Source: Psychrobacillus lasiicapitis
GTDB lineage: Bacteria; Bacillota; Bacilli; Bacillales_A; Planococcaceae
Length of the DNA: 64,000 nucleotides
Assembly: GCF_006861795.1 (NCBI RefSeq)
Contig: NZ_VDGH01000009.1
Span: forward strand, 124,001-188,000
Direction of reading: 5' to 3'
In this document: positions 54,426-63,699 of the stretch, piece by piece
Position numbering within the stretch: the stretch's first letter is position 1
How the letters are laid out: every line of letters begins with the position of its first letter
Notes under the pieces: generated by a model
Told to the model about the DNA's origin: nothing
The model's database searches: none
Seen by the model: only the letters and a program-made list of their open reading frames with translations
Position numbers and translations under genes: made by a program

Positions 54426-55683
54426 GTGGATGATTGATGAAGTAAGTAGCTATCTCTATGGATACTTAAAAGATGGGGTCATTCAAATAGACTCTTTTAT
54501 TCATAAAGCGCATTTTTCCATCGACCGACTCCAAGATTTGTTAAAACTGAGGTTCATTAAGAACAAGCGTACACTTATATTTATGAATTCATTAGAGGGT
54601 GCATTAGGTTCAATTAAATCATCAACAGATTCGAATACGCTGGAAAGTTATCATGAGGTACGTGGAGAAATATTATGGGAAGAAACGCTCCAAAGACGTT
54701 TGCAAACAAATCCGAAAGATAGTTTTCGATTTATTACTCGTGAAACGGAGCGTACGTTTAACACCGATGAAAACTTAGTATTAAAAGAGCTACTGGTTAA
54801 GTTGTATAATTATTGTTTCGATGATCAATTCCTAAACATTTTTGCATCCCGACCTTGGTATGAAGAAGTGCTGAATAATCGGGACTTTGTTGAGAAGGCG
54901 TTATACCAAAATGTGTATGTATCCAGAATTGTACGAAAAAACGTTTCAGATAGAACAATTAATAAAGTGAAATCTCATCGAAAGAAGATTTATAGAGAGG
55001 CAGCTCATCTCTTGTTTTTTATTCGGAAAATAGAACAGGAAGATTTTACTCCTGAACAATTAACTGAAGTACTGCATGAGTTTTTTATCATACCTACAAA
55101 TGAAGATGTTTTGTTCGAGCTGTACTGGATTGTTCAAATTTTAAAACAGCAAAACAATGTAACTTATTATTTAATGGATGGAACAAACTCGAAGGTTGCA
55201 AGCTGGGCAGATGGTGAATTTGATGTTCATTTGTATCATAATTCTACAGGTTCCAAGTTTGTGAAATTTCAAATTCATATTGATGAATTAGCGGATAGTG
55301 CCAACCCATATTTGATCCATAAAATGCAATCGATTCATCAATATAGAGAATTAGCAAAAACATTTTTTAACGTAGATAAGTCTGCGATTTATTGGGGTGG
55401 TAGACCAGATATTTTGATTGAAAAAGTTGATCGCAAAATGAACCGGTTAGATAGCCTTGTGATTGGGGAGATAAAAAACACACAGAAAATGGACTATGTA
55501 TCAAAAGGTTTAAGCGAGCTAATTGATTATATGTATCTGGTAAAAAATGATCGAGGTCAATACTTAGTTGATACGAATGTACAAATTAAGGGTTTACTTT
55601 GTGTTGGTGCAATAGAGTTAAAAGAAGTAGAAAAAGAGAAGATAAAAGTGGCAACCTTGTTTACAAAGGACTTACTAATTTAA
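54415..55683 (+). CDS. McrC-like PD-(D/E)xK nuclease subunit
   Basis: 422 residues. N-terminal part is helical, with ERTFNTDENLVLKELLVKLYNYC typical of the McrC/DUF2357 stretch. C-terminal nuclease core has P331-D332 in GGRPDILIE and E352-x-K354 in VIGEIKNT, i.e. the PD-ExK catalytic set, intact. The start overlaps the McrB-like gene (ATG 54415), so the two are co-translated. Pairs with McrB to cut modified or otherwise foreign DNA (established for the family; the target here is unknown). Confidence 0.85.
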   Translation: MKYEWMIDEVSSYLYGYLKDGVIQIDSFIHKAHFSIDRLQDLLKLRFIKNKRTLIFMNSLEGALGSIKSSTDSNTLESYHEVRGEILWEETLQRRLQTNPKDSFRFITRETERTFNTDENLVLKELLVKLYNYCFDDQFLNIFASRPWYEEVLNNRDFVEKALYQNVYVSRIVRKNVSDRTINKVKSHRKKIYREAAHLLFFIRKIEQEDFTPEQLTEVLHEFFIIPTNEDVLFELYWIVQILKQQNNVTYYLMDGTNSKVASWADGEFDVHLYHNSTGSKFVKFQIHIDELADSANPYLIHKMQSIHQYRELAKTFFNVDKSAIYWGGRPDILIEKVDRKMNRLDSLVIGEIKNTQKMDYVSKGLSELIDYMYLVKNDRGQYLVDTNVQIKGLLCVGAIELKEVEKEKIKVATLFTKDLLI

Positions 55684-55719
55684 AGTTTTTTTAAAATTAA
55701 AAGAAGTACTTTTAGTAAA

Positions 55720-56802
55720 ATGAAAATAATATCATTGAAAAAAGGTTGTGCTCAACGAATGGTTAAATTAACGACCAGGACAATCCAAGAACAAATTGTT
55801 TTAATTGGTAGTCAACTTGGTTTTCAAGCTTTTCGAGAATATTCCTTTACAAATATACCAGGTATGTATGCACCAAGATATGATGTTGTTTGGTTATTAA
55901 ATGTCTCAGAACTTAATGTGGAAAAGGTTGCAGATATCCCATTAATTAATGAAAAATATATTCCATTTGCAGCATTTGAGATTGAAGGCTCAACAACGTC
56001 TTCCAAAAATCAATTAGGTAATATTGGAAATTTAAAACTTTCTCCTTGCTATTTTAACTTTTTGGTTGTCAATAATGCTGCAGCTGCAAAAGAAAATGAT
56101 ACATATAGGCGTGCTATAAAAATCGTACGTACGATTCAAAAGGTAATGGGAGAGCGTCCCTTATTTCTATTTGATGCATGTATGTTGAAGGATTTACCAA
56201 CATTCAGTAAAACTTTGATTATTGGAAAATCAGATGAAAAATTACGATTAAAGGGTTCTGGTGGAGAAAAAGACTCAATTATAGTAGCTAAAAGTTTATT
56301 CAATAAACTTCAACAGTCAAATTTACAAATTGAATATGATCGTACCCCTGACTATTTTAAATGGGCGTTTCATCTAGAGAAAGAATTTATGCCATCTAAA
56401 TATTTTACTTTAGATCCCATTACATTTGAACAAAAACCTTTGAAACAAGATGGCCAGTATTTCTATAAACCTAAAATTGATATAGCGGTTGGCTTTCAAA
56501 TAGGTGAAGGATTTATCGATTTCTTAAGGGAAATCGCCATACGATTAAAAAGTGATGCGATTCATTTTCCTCTTTTAAAGTATCTGCTAGATAAACAAAT
56601 TAGGGAAATGTATTTCCCACTGCTTGGTATTGAAATTGAAATGAAAGAGTCTAAACATGCTTTAGGTGGTCTAATGAATCTAACAAACTTTCACCAATAT
56701 GGTTGGTTGGTAGCTCCAGTATCGATGGGACCATATATTGAAACGTATAAGCATCATCTAGGCATGCAAAATATAGAGCATATTAAGCTGGAGGAATTAT
56801 AA
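55720..56802 (+). CDS. Restriction-nuclease-like protein of unknown family
   Basis: 360 residues. The N-terminal 150 residues suggest a PD-(D/E)xK-like core: a leading helix with E24, D55 in PRYDVVWLL, and E87-x-E89 in AFEIEGSTTSSKN; the expected lysine of ExK is replaced by Glu, though K96 lies near. The C-terminal 200 residues contain no recognisable motif. ATG 55720 or ATG 55759 (AAAAAGG upstream, a little distant) could be the start. Two bases separate its stop from the nitrilase gene, and it follows McrC closely: part of the operon. No family claimed. Confidence 0.65.
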   Translation: MKIISLKKGCAQRMVKLTTRTIQEQIVLIGSQLGFQAFREYSFTNIPGMYAPRYDVVWLLNVSELNVEKVADIPLINEKYIPFAAFEIEGSTTSSKNQLGNIGNLKLSPCYFNFLVVNNAAAAKENDTYRRAIKIVRTIQKVMGERPLFLFDACMLKDLPTFSKTLIIGKSDEKLRLKGSGGEKDSIIVAKSLFNKLQQSNLQIEYDRTPDYFKWAFHLEKEFMPSKYFTLDPITFEQKPLKQDGQYFYKPKIDIAVGFQIGEGFIDFLREIAIRLKSDAIHFPLLKYLLDKQIREMYFPLLGIEIEMKESKHALGGLMNLTNFHQYGWLVAPVSMGPYIETYKHHLGMQNIEHIKLEEL

Positions 56803-56804
56803 TA

Positions 56805-58067
56805 ATGCAAATTTTATTAGTACAACCCTATGAAGATTATCAATATAATTATCAAAATCTTTATGATGAAGTGTTGGATATCATTAAACATCAAAAAGTT
56901 GACTTAGTGGTTTTTCCAGAAGCTTTTATTCAGTTGGAAAATGAAGAAGATCCATGGTCATTCATAGAAAATATAGCAGATTTTTTGAACAAACCAGTCT
57001 TACTAGGATTCTCTATGCCTGATGGTTCAGAAAGAGCTTATTATTTGAATTGGGAACCAAAAGAAGGGGAAACGGAGGAGAAATTCTATATTAAACATTC
57101 AACGGCTAGAAAAACACTATTTGATTTTGAGCTAACAAATGAAGAACAGCAGATGATGTACACACCGGTAATCCTAAATGGTAAACGTATTCAACCATAT
57201 ATTTGTCATGATATGTTTTTTCCATTAGTAACGGAACGCTTAGAAAAACAAGGTGCAGACATATTGATAAATCTAACGGGTGGCAATGTAAAAATGTCCA
57301 AATGGTGTAACATCTTAAAAGGGCGCTCTATCGAACTTAATTCGTATGTTTTTTGTACAATGGGCAATCGGATAAACATGAATCAACCTTCTGATCGTAT
57401 TGGTTATTACCAAGGACAGAAATTACGAGCATGCTACACAAAGGGTAACGGGGAAGAGGAACATGCTTATAGTATTTTTTCAATAGCAGATAAGCAAGTT
57501 TACTTAGATGAGATGTCCCCTTATTATAGCGATAAGATGTATGACCAATTTACAGTAGGTACTAATAGACTCTCCGATTGTATAATTGACATTACTTCTT
57601 GTACGATCAAATCTACTTTACAAAATAGATCAGATGATGAAGAGTACTCACTTATCCTTATAAAAGGGAAAGAAAATATACAAGTGCATATAGTTAACTA
57701 TGAAGATTTATATGATAGAACATATTTGTATAAGGTGAAGCAAAGTAGAGATGCTCATCAAATTTTTGTGTACATCACTAGTGATAAAGTTGATTTAGCT
57801 ACAACCATTGCTTTATTGAAGCTGAGAGTCATAGAGAACAGAATTGCGGCGGTAGTGGCTACCCCTGACCTGTTAATAGGCGCAAAAACTAATCGATATA
57901 AAGATGTACAGTTATTTGAAGGTAAAGATAATCAAATTGGATTTGATTTACAACATATGTATGGCACTTCCAGTATCTATCAAAAGAATGGAAATAGTAT
58001 GATGGGGATTGTGGAAAAACACAAAAAAAAATATGAAGGTTTATTATCGAACGAAATAAATATTTGA
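56805..58067 (+). CDS. Nitrilase-superfamily (carbon-nitrogen hydrolase) protein in a defence operon
   Basis: 420 residues. The N-terminal 290 residues have the nitrilase fold with all three catalytic residues: E39 in VVFPEAF, K97 in YIKHST and C134 in YICHDMFFP. The C-terminal 130 residues form an added domain unlike the usual nitrilase ending. Nitrilase-type enzymes cleave amide, nitrile or NAD-like C-N bonds; the substrate here is not readable. Begins 2 bases after the nuclease-like gene (AGGAATTATAAT upstream). A metabolic enzyme in this place suggests production or removal of a small molecule in defence (inference). Confidence 0.8.
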   Translation: MQILLVQPYEDYQYNYQNLYDEVLDIIKHQKVDLVVFPEAFIQLENEEDPWSFIENIADFLNKPVLLGFSMPDGSERAYYLNWEPKEGETEEKFYIKHSTARKTLFDFELTNEEQQMMYTPVILNGKRIQPYICHDMFFPLVTERLEKQGADILINLTGGNVKMSKWCNILKGRSIELNSYVFCTMGNRINMNQPSDRIGYYQGQKLRACYTKGNGEEEHAYSIFSIADKQVYLDEMSPYYSDKMYDQFTVGTNRLSDCIIDITSCTIKSTLQNRSDDEEYSLILIKGKENIQVHIVNYEDLYDRTYLYKVKQSRDAHQIFVYITSDKVDLATTIALLKLRVIENRIAAVVATPDLLIGAKTNRYKDVQLFEGKDNQIGFDLQHMYGTSSIYQKNGNSMMGIVEKHKKKYEGLLSNEINI

Positions 58068-58294
58068 CACCAAAGCACTTTTTAGATGAGAAGTGAATTC
58101 AATATGGATAATTCGGAAGTACTTTTTACCAAATTATTAGACGAAATCCTACGTCAGTTAAAATTTGTAGATCTTAATTAGATATGCGGGATGAACGAAT
58201 TGCATCGGCATAGTTATGCGAATTAATAAATATGTACGATGAAATTCTTTATTAAAAGAAGTGAAATAGTAATAGAAAGTAGGAGGGAGTACTG

Positions 58295-58525
58295 ATGGAT
58301 TTTAAAGATTTTCTAATGAAAGAATATAAACTAGGAAAAAAATCGGCTGATGATTATGCAAGTCGTTTTAACGGAATATTAGAAAGAGGGATTTATAAGG
58401 GGGAATCTCAAATTACTCCTAGCATGGAAGCAACCATTGAAAAGGAATTTGAAAAATCAAGTGGTCATTATATTCTAGCTCTAAGACGCCACATTGAATT
58501 TCAACAGAAGAATTTTACTAAATAA
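58295..58525 (+). CDS. Small protein like the SAM (core-binding) domain of tyrosine integrases
   Basis: 76 residues, GTAGGAGGGAG ahead of ATG 58295. The segment FKDFLMKEYKLGKKSADDYASRFNGILE is like the helical core-binding start of phage integrases, but no catalytic domain follows. It stands 228 bases after the nitrilase gene with no clear terminator in between. Could be a standalone DNA-binding accessory of the defence operon or a fragment of a mobile-element protein. Confidence 0.5.
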   Translation: MDFKDFLMKEYKLGKKSADDYASRFNGILERGIYKGESQITPSMEATIEKEFEKSSGHYILALRRHIEFQQKNFTK

Positions 58526-58656
58526 ACATCTAATTAAGTTATTCAACTCCTGTGATCTCAAGATAATGAAAAGTAAAAAGGTGTAAATCCACACAGACAA
58601 GAAATTAAATTTATTAACATATTATTAAATAATTACCTTATGTTATGGAGACTATC

Positions 58657-60438
58657 ATGAGTACTATAAAAAACATATTGACCTTTGGTGCATATGGGCG
58701 AATCGAAGAAGCAGTGGAAAAGTATAACAAAGTTAAGAAGCGATATAACTCTAGATTGTATAAAATGAAATTAAAAAGCCGCGAAGTGGATGCTGTGCTA
58801 GAAACAGTAGTACGAGTGAAAATTGAAGCGATAAAAAATCTTAATACATTTAAGGAATTTTCAGTAGGAAATATTGAAAACACGTTATATAAGTCAAATA
58901 AATTCAAATCAGCAGACTTCAAACACATAAATCAAACTTTGGAAAAAGGTCAACTGGCTTTGACAGCATCGGTTGGTGCAGCTGTTGGCGCAACAGCTGG
59001 AGTTGGAACCGCTCTTGCTACTTGGGGACTAGCTTCGACATTAGGAACAGCATCTACAGGCACAGCTATATCAACTTTATCTGGTGCAGCGGCAACAAAA
59101 GCAACATTAGCTTTGCTTGGCGGTGGATCAGTAGCAGCTGGTGGTGGCGGAATTACGGCAGGTGCGGCAGTACTTGGTGGTATTGTTGCAATTCCAGCTC
59201 TAGTAGCACTAGGAGTTTTCAGCCATTTAAGCGCAAAAAAGAAAATTGCGGAAATAGAATCTGCAATATATAAGATGAAAATTAATATGTATAAAATGGA
59301 CACAAACATAATTCGGTTAAAAGAAATCCAAAAAAAGTCAAATAAGTTAATCCGATTAATTAAGAAAAAATCCAAAAACCTAAAGTATGAGTTATACATT
59401 GCAAACCGAATTGTAAACGGAGAGATGAGTAAAATAACTAGTTTTTATCATCAAATAAGGACTACTATTTTCAACAGAAGTGTCACAAAACTAGCAAATG
59501 AGATTTCAATATTAATAGATACGCCGATTTTCAATGAGGATACTGAAAAAGATCATTTAAATAAAACGTATAACCAAAAGAATGCTACCCCTTACATTAT
59601 TTTAGCTGTTTTTTTAATAGCGGTTGCTCTATATATTCTTTCTGTACCTATGAATAAAGACATTTTCCCTTTTAATACATTTTTAAAAGACGAAATGGCA
59701 CGCGCAGTTAATACCATTAATGAAAGTAATTTAAATGAAGATTATGATGATGTTTTAGAACAAGCTGAACGATTAACACAAGCTGTAGAAAGTGGAGACA
59801 TAGAGCTTGTTAAATCAATACTAAATGCAGGAGTAGACCCTAATATAGATGCTTATGAAAGTCCTTCTGCTTTAAAAATAGCAAAATACAATGGTTATAA
59901 TGAAATCGCGGACTTGTTAACTGAAGCAGGTGCAAAAGGCGAGTATGACGATCAAATTATAGATTTAGTTAATGCTATAAATAATGGAGAGAACGACTAC
60001 ATAAAATTGCGATTAGAAAGCGGTCTAGATCCAAATAGCATGGATGAAGATGGTACAACATTATTAATTTTAGGTGTACTTTATCAAAACTTAGAGGCTG
60101 TAAAGTTACTCTTGTCTGCAGGTGCTGACCCGAATTTTGACTCTAATCCAGATGGGAGTACGGATTTTACTCCTCTTATGTACGCTGCACAAAATGGTAA
60201 TAAAGAAATTCTAATTACTTTGATTGAAGCTGGAGCAGATGTAAACAAAATTGAGAGTGATACAGCTTTAATTTGGGCTATTAGAGAGGGGCGTGCGGAG
60301 ATTGTTAAAGAACTCATAAACCAAGGAGTTGATGTCAATCCTTCAATCGATAGCTATTCACCATTAAATGAAGCAGAATATTATGGGAATGGTGATATTA
60401 TTGAACTATTAAAACAAGTAGGAGCTAAGAATTATTAA
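58657..60438 (+). CDS. Gly/Ala-rich membrane protein with C-terminal ankyrin repeats
   Basis: 593 residues from ATG 58657 (TATGGAGAC upstream). Order: helical basic N-terminus (1-95); a striking Gly/Ala-rich hydrophobic stretch (101-188) with AVGATAGVGTAL, GAAATKATLALLGGGS and AAGGGGITAGAAVLGG, like glycine-zipper or pore-forming segments; coiled coil (200-300); a true transmembrane helix at 312-331; and four to five ankyrin repeats (about 370-593) such as GDIELVKSILNAGVDPN and NLEAVKLLLSAGADPN. Membrane-perturbing part plus protein-binding repeats suggests a defence effector or interaction scaffold (inference). Confidence 0.7.
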   Translation: MSTIKNILTFGAYGRIEEAVEKYNKVKKRYNSRLYKMKLKSREVDAVLETVVRVKIEAIKNLNTFKEFSVGNIENTLYKSNKFKSADFKHINQTLEKGQLALTASVGAAVGATAGVGTALATWGLASTLGTASTGTAISTLSGAAATKATLALLGGGSVAAGGGGITAGAAVLGGIVAIPALVALGVFSHLSAKKKIAEIESAIYKMKINMYKMDTNIIRLKEIQKKSNKLIRLIKKKSKNLKYELYIANRIVNGEMSKITSFYHQIRTTIFNRSVTKLANEISILIDTPIFNEDTEKDHLNKTYNQKNATPYIILAVFLIAVALYILSVPMNKDIFPFNTFLKDEMARAVNTINESNLNEDYDDVLEQAERLTQAVESGDIELVKSILNAGVDPNIDAYESPSALKIAKYNGYNEIADLLTEAGAKGEYDDQIIDLVNAINNGENDYIKLRLESGLDPNSMDEDGTTLLILGVLYQNLEAVKLLLSAGADPNFDSNPDGSTDFTPLMYAAQNGNKEILITLIEAGADVNKIESDTALIWAIREGRAEIVKELINQGVDVNPSIDSYSPLNEAEYYGNGDIIELLKQVGAKNY

Positions 60439-60441
60439 TAA

Positions 60442-60474
60442 AAGAAGGAGAGGGTAATCCTCTCCTTCTTATTT
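60442..60474 (+). terminator. Intrinsic terminator
   Basis: A perfect 12-bp stem AAGAAGGAGAGG / CCTCTCCTTCTT with a 5-base loop (GTAAT), followed by ATTTT. Closes the ankyrin-protein gene. Confidence 0.9.
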
Positions 60475-61309
60475 TAATTCAGATAATAATTGAATAATCA
60501 TCTCTGAATATATAACGGAGTAGATAAGCCTAAAGAAGTTTCTGCAATACGTTTGTTATAGTACTCAAAGGTTCCACACTTTCAAATTCTTTATGCTATA
60601 GAAGTGATTACGGCCATTGGAATGTACCACCTCTGACATAGTTTTTACCACCGAATGACAAAGAATGACAGACTGTTTACCACTGCAATCTATCTGATGA
60701 TAAAAGATATAAAACCATAGTTTTGAGAATAAAAATGTTATAAAAAATTGATTGATTTTCAATAAGACCAGTCTTCTGCAAACGGTCCAGATTAACTCTT
60801 GTATTATGTAGTAGACTTATACTGCGCAGCAACAAATTTTAAGTTTGGCACTGTTACTGCTTAGTACATTTGTAACAATGAGTTCGAAAAAAGAGGATTT
60901 GCTTCAAAGGTACCATATCCAAACATGGTACTTTCTTTTTTAGAGTAATTATTTCATATTTATGAATAATTAGAACAATAAATTGTTATTTTCTGTTATC
61001 ATTTTAGTATGAAGATTGGTGAGATTGTGAAAATTTTCACTTAAAATAACGATTCAGGATAGTGAAACAAGGGGAAATAAATTGATTCACAATTGTAAAC
61101 GCCTGGATTACATGATTCAAGCGTTAAATTTTTTTAATTATCAACATAGTTATTTAACAGAGCCTTCTTTTAAAAAGTAAAAATCATGAAACTATTTTGT
61201 TTGGTTCATTTAATGCCAGCATAGTTCATCCAAGAGAAATCTTTAAACTTCTCATAAGAAAAAGTTGTGCATCCGCTATTGTGGTATTTTGGTGCTGTGC
61301 GATTATTAT
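60475..61309. other. Non-coding stretch with hairpins and a palindrome
   Basis: No credible gene seen. It contains a GGTACCAT/ATGGTACT hairpin followed by TTTCTTTTTT (about 60908-60941), the 14-base perfect palindrome GTGAAAATTTTCAC at 61027-61040, and a hairpin AACGCCTGGATT/GATTCAAGCGTT at 61098-61125 followed by AAATTTTTTT. These look like terminators of removed or unannotated small transcripts. Confidence 0.4.
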
Positions 61310-61954
61310 TCATTCTTTTATGTTCAGATCTACTTGTGGCGGGTTAGGGTATAATTCATTAATTAGTAGTACCAGAGCTTCGTTCAATTCATATCGTTCA
61401 ATTTTCCCTTTGTACTCTAAATTACGGATGTAGTTAATAGCACTATCTTGGTTATCGAATACGCGATTCTCTTGTTTTGGTAATGTAGATGTAAGATGAA
61501 GATCATTTAGCCTATCAAAAAAATTAGGAAAACCCTCTGCTGAAAGAAACTTGTTAAAAGACTCTCTCATATCTTTCCTCATGTAGCTGGCTTCATTTTC
61601 AGGATGTGTAATTTCTCTTATGGCTTTTATCGCTTCGCCATTCAAGCCCATATAAGAACACGCCTTCTCCAATGAAAATGAATCTTCATCAGTTTCACCA
61701 GTGAGATAGCCAACATCTAGACGAAAGAAATCTGCAATTAAAAGCATAGTATTGTATTTTGGAAAGCCGACTTCTCCATTTTTAATTTTGGCTCCTGTAT
61801 TCATCCATCGGCTAACATCTTTTTGGCCATAACTAGTTCCATATTTATTGTTTAAGGCTTCAGCAAAGGATGCTTGAGTATATCTGCCTGCATCCATACA
61901 CTTTTGTAATCTAATTTTCCAGTACGTCGCCTTTTCTTTTAATAAGTCATTCAT
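61310..61954 (-). CDS. Phage-type HTH repressor
   Basis: 214 residues from ATG 61954, with GGAGG at 61966-61970 (open from 61972). N-terminal helix-turn-helix region [52 protein letters not shown], cI/XRE-like with a long insert. C-terminal part is helical. Divergent from the small membrane protein gene, with 126 bases between, the arrangement of a lysogeny-type switch. Probably represses the neighbouring genes; no protease-linked domain is seen. Confidence 0.7.
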   Translation of the reverse strand: MNDLLKEKATYWKIRLQKCMDAGRYTQASFAEALNNKYGTSYGQKDVSRWMNTGAKIKNGEVGFPKYNTMLLIADFFRLDVGYLTGETDEDSFSLEKACSYMGLNGEAIKAIREITHPENEASYMRKDMRESFNKFLSAEGFPNFFDRLNDLHLTSTLPKQENRVFDNQDSAINYIRNLEYKGKIERYELNEALVLLINELYPNPPQVDLNIKE

Positions 61955-62080
61955 GTTATAACAATCCTCCATTTAAGACAAATTATATCCCGTGTGTAAG
62001 TCTTGTGCAACTTGAAACTTCGCGCTACTATTATATTAGAGAAATCGAGAAGAACAGCAGAAAGTCGAGGAGGTTCCAAC

Positions 62081-62524
62081 ATGGAGACCCAATTCATACC
62101 CAATCAGAAATTAACTGGGGACGTAAGAAAAAATAAGAACAAAAGCTTTTTTGAAAAAGCTAAAGAACATAAGAAGGAAATAGTAACTGGAACAGCAATT
62201 GTGTTTTCGGTGATGGGAGCGATCCTTGTTGTTAAAAACAGAGCAGTTATCAAATCAGCCATCAAGTCATCGCTCGTAGAAGAAGCCTTGACAAAGAGTA
62301 TAGAAACGAAAACTAATGTCAGTCCATTAGTTTTAGAGCCTATTGAAAAAAGTATCATAAATAAATTTCCAATTGATAATAAGATCAACGTTAGAGAACA
62401 TATTCGAAATCTTCCTAAAGGCTGGAATCCGTCGATTAACAAAGTGGAATTAGCATCAAAATATGGATATTCGTTAGAAGGACATCAAACATGGGTAAAC
62501 GCTTATACAAAGGCATCTGCCTGA
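62081..62524 (+). CDS. Small single-pass membrane protein, unknown
   Basis: 147 residues from ATG 62081 behind GAGGAGGTTC; the frame's longer version from 62003 lacks a ribosome site. Lys-rich N-terminus (NKNKSFFEKAKEHKKEI), one transmembrane helix (about 34-52, IVTGTAIVFSVMGAILVV), then soluble part with REHIRNLPKGWNPSINK and a helical end. Family not recognised. Controlled most likely by the divergent repressor. Confidence 0.6.
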   Translation: METQFIPNQKLTGDVRKNKNKSFFEKAKEHKKEIVTGTAIVFSVMGAILVVKNRAVIKSAIKSSLVEEALTKSIETKTNVSPLVLEPIEKSIINKFPIDNKINVREHIRNLPKGWNPSINKVELASKYGYSLEGHQTWVNAYTKASA

Positions 62525-62553
62525 GTAAAGAATAAGATGTGAGGAGTGAAATA

Positions 62554-62703
62554 ATGGATATATGTGAAAACTGTCAACAATCGTTGTCTGGCGGCGTTTT
62601 AACTCTTCCTTGGGAAGATGGAGATAATGCTCATGCATACGTCACATGCCCGCACTGTGGACATGAGAATATTAAATACGGTTTTGGCGGAGATGATGAC
62701 TAG
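62554..62703 (+). CDS. Small zinc-ribbon protein
   Basis: 49 residues, too short for most gene callers. Two zinc knuckles, CENC at 4-7 and CPHCG at 32-36, with a conserved-looking ENIKYGFGGDDD end. GAGGAGTGA is just ahead of ATG 62554. It lies in a small same-strand group with the membrane protein and the next zinc-ribbon gene. Confidence 0.65.
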   Translation: MDICENCQQSLSGGVLTLPWEDGDNAHAYVTCPHCGHENIKYGFGGDDD

Positions 62704-62737
62704 AGGTAATTTCTCGTCTTGAAAGGAGAAAAATAAT

Positions 62738-62971
62738 ATGATATGCCCAAGATGCGGAGAGCATTTTAATGTAAGCGAAACTAGATCATGGTTTAATTAT
62801 TATTATAGTGGAAGTGCTGAATGGAATTATGATAATGATCTATCAGAACGTTTATGTAAAGATTGTGCCGAGGACGATGTAAATTCTAGATGGATGGATG
62901 GAACACTTAAAGCTGCTGATGGGGACCCGCCTCCAGAAAGTCAGAAAAAATGGTGGAATTTAAAAAAATAA
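62738..62971 (+). CDS. Small zinc-ribbon protein
   Basis: 77 residues from ATG 62738 (TTGAAAGGAG upstream). CPRCG at the N-terminus and CKDCAED near 45-51; the rest is Trp- and Tyr-rich (SWFNYYYSGSAEWNYDND). Likely binds zinc; function unknown. Ends the small operon at a strong terminator. Confidence 0.65.
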   Translation: MICPRCGEHFNVSETRSWFNYYYSGSAEWNYDNDLSERLCKDCAEDDVNSRWMDGTLKAADGDPPPESQKKWWNLKK

Positions 62972-63018
62972 GCATTTTCTTCATAGGCCATTTATAACAT
63001 TGATATAAGAATGTAGAG

Positions 63019-63057
63019 AACGCATTTACCAAAACTTGCGGTGAATGCGTTTTTTTG
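63019..63057 (+). terminator. Intrinsic terminator
   Basis: 12-bp stem AACGCATTTACC / GGTGAATGCGTT with a 9-base loop and a TTTTTT tail. Confidence 0.9.
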
Positions 63058-63123
63058 CAGGGGGGTTATAAGATATTTTTGTCTTTATAGAAAAAGATTT
63101 AGGTGTAGTTGAACCTAAGGCGG

Positions 63124-63276
63124 ATGGATTTATCCGCTTTGAAAAATGCCTTTATGTATCCTTTCAGTAATGGCTTACTAGAAGGTCACGTTAATCGACT
63201 AAAGATGATTAAGCGTATGATGTATGGTCGTGCAAAGTTGGATCTCTTAGAAATACGTGTACTCTATCACCTCTAA
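63124..63276 (+). mobile_element. ISL3-family transposase C-terminal remnant
   Basis: 50 codons ending at TAA 63274-63276: FMYPFSNGLLEGHVNRLKMIKRMMYGRAKLDLLEIRVLY matches the C-terminal 'YpwSNGqvEG.vnrlKl.KR.myGRa' block of ISL3-type (DDE, IS204/IS1001) transposases. The N-terminal catalytic portion is absent, so it is a dead fragment. Confidence 0.75.
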
Positions 63277-63699
63277 CTACTTTATTAAAATAATGATAGA
63301 TTTTATCAATACATAAACTCGATACCTTTCACCAAAATTACGTAAGAACCTATTTAAATTAGCATTTATAAATAGCTAGCTCTTGATTAAATTTTACACC
63401 ATTGCAAAGTAAGCGGTAACCCACAATCTTATTACAGGAGCCACTTCCGTTATAGTAAATAAATTTCCATGTATTTTTTTACAACAAAGTATGAACACAA
63501 ACATTATAAATAAGTAAATATAATCTATTTAAAAGTGTACTTTTCTGAACAGGCGAAAATTATTGTATCACTCTGTTTTAAAGAGACAAGCTTTACAAGC
63601 ATCTATTATTAAATTGATAATATGGTATAATTGTCTCGATTGATTTAATAGTCAGATGGAACTAAATATGAAAAATTCATTTAGAACGGGGTAGTAAAA
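63277..63699. other. Non-coding stretch before the last gene
   Basis: About 420 bases of AT-rich DNA with stop codons in all frames. I see no gene, repeat array or strong hairpin. It ends with AACGGGGTAGT, the likely ribosome site of the following gene. Confidence 0.4.

Noticed and set aside
58104-58181. Possible 25-residue peptide ORF
   Set aside because: ATG with a GAGAAGTGA upstream is suggestive, but it is too short and has no similarity I can recognise.
58950-59399. Minus-strand ORF of 149 codons opposite the Gly/Ala-rich segment
   Set aside because: Produced by the low-complexity Gly/Ala codons of the real gene on the plus strand.
60565-60762. Minus-strand ORF of 65 codons
   Set aside because: No ribosome site and no recognisable domain; stands in a region of hairpins.
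61197-61433. Plus-strand ORF of 78 codons
   Set aside because: Overlaps the end of the repressor gene and has no start signals.
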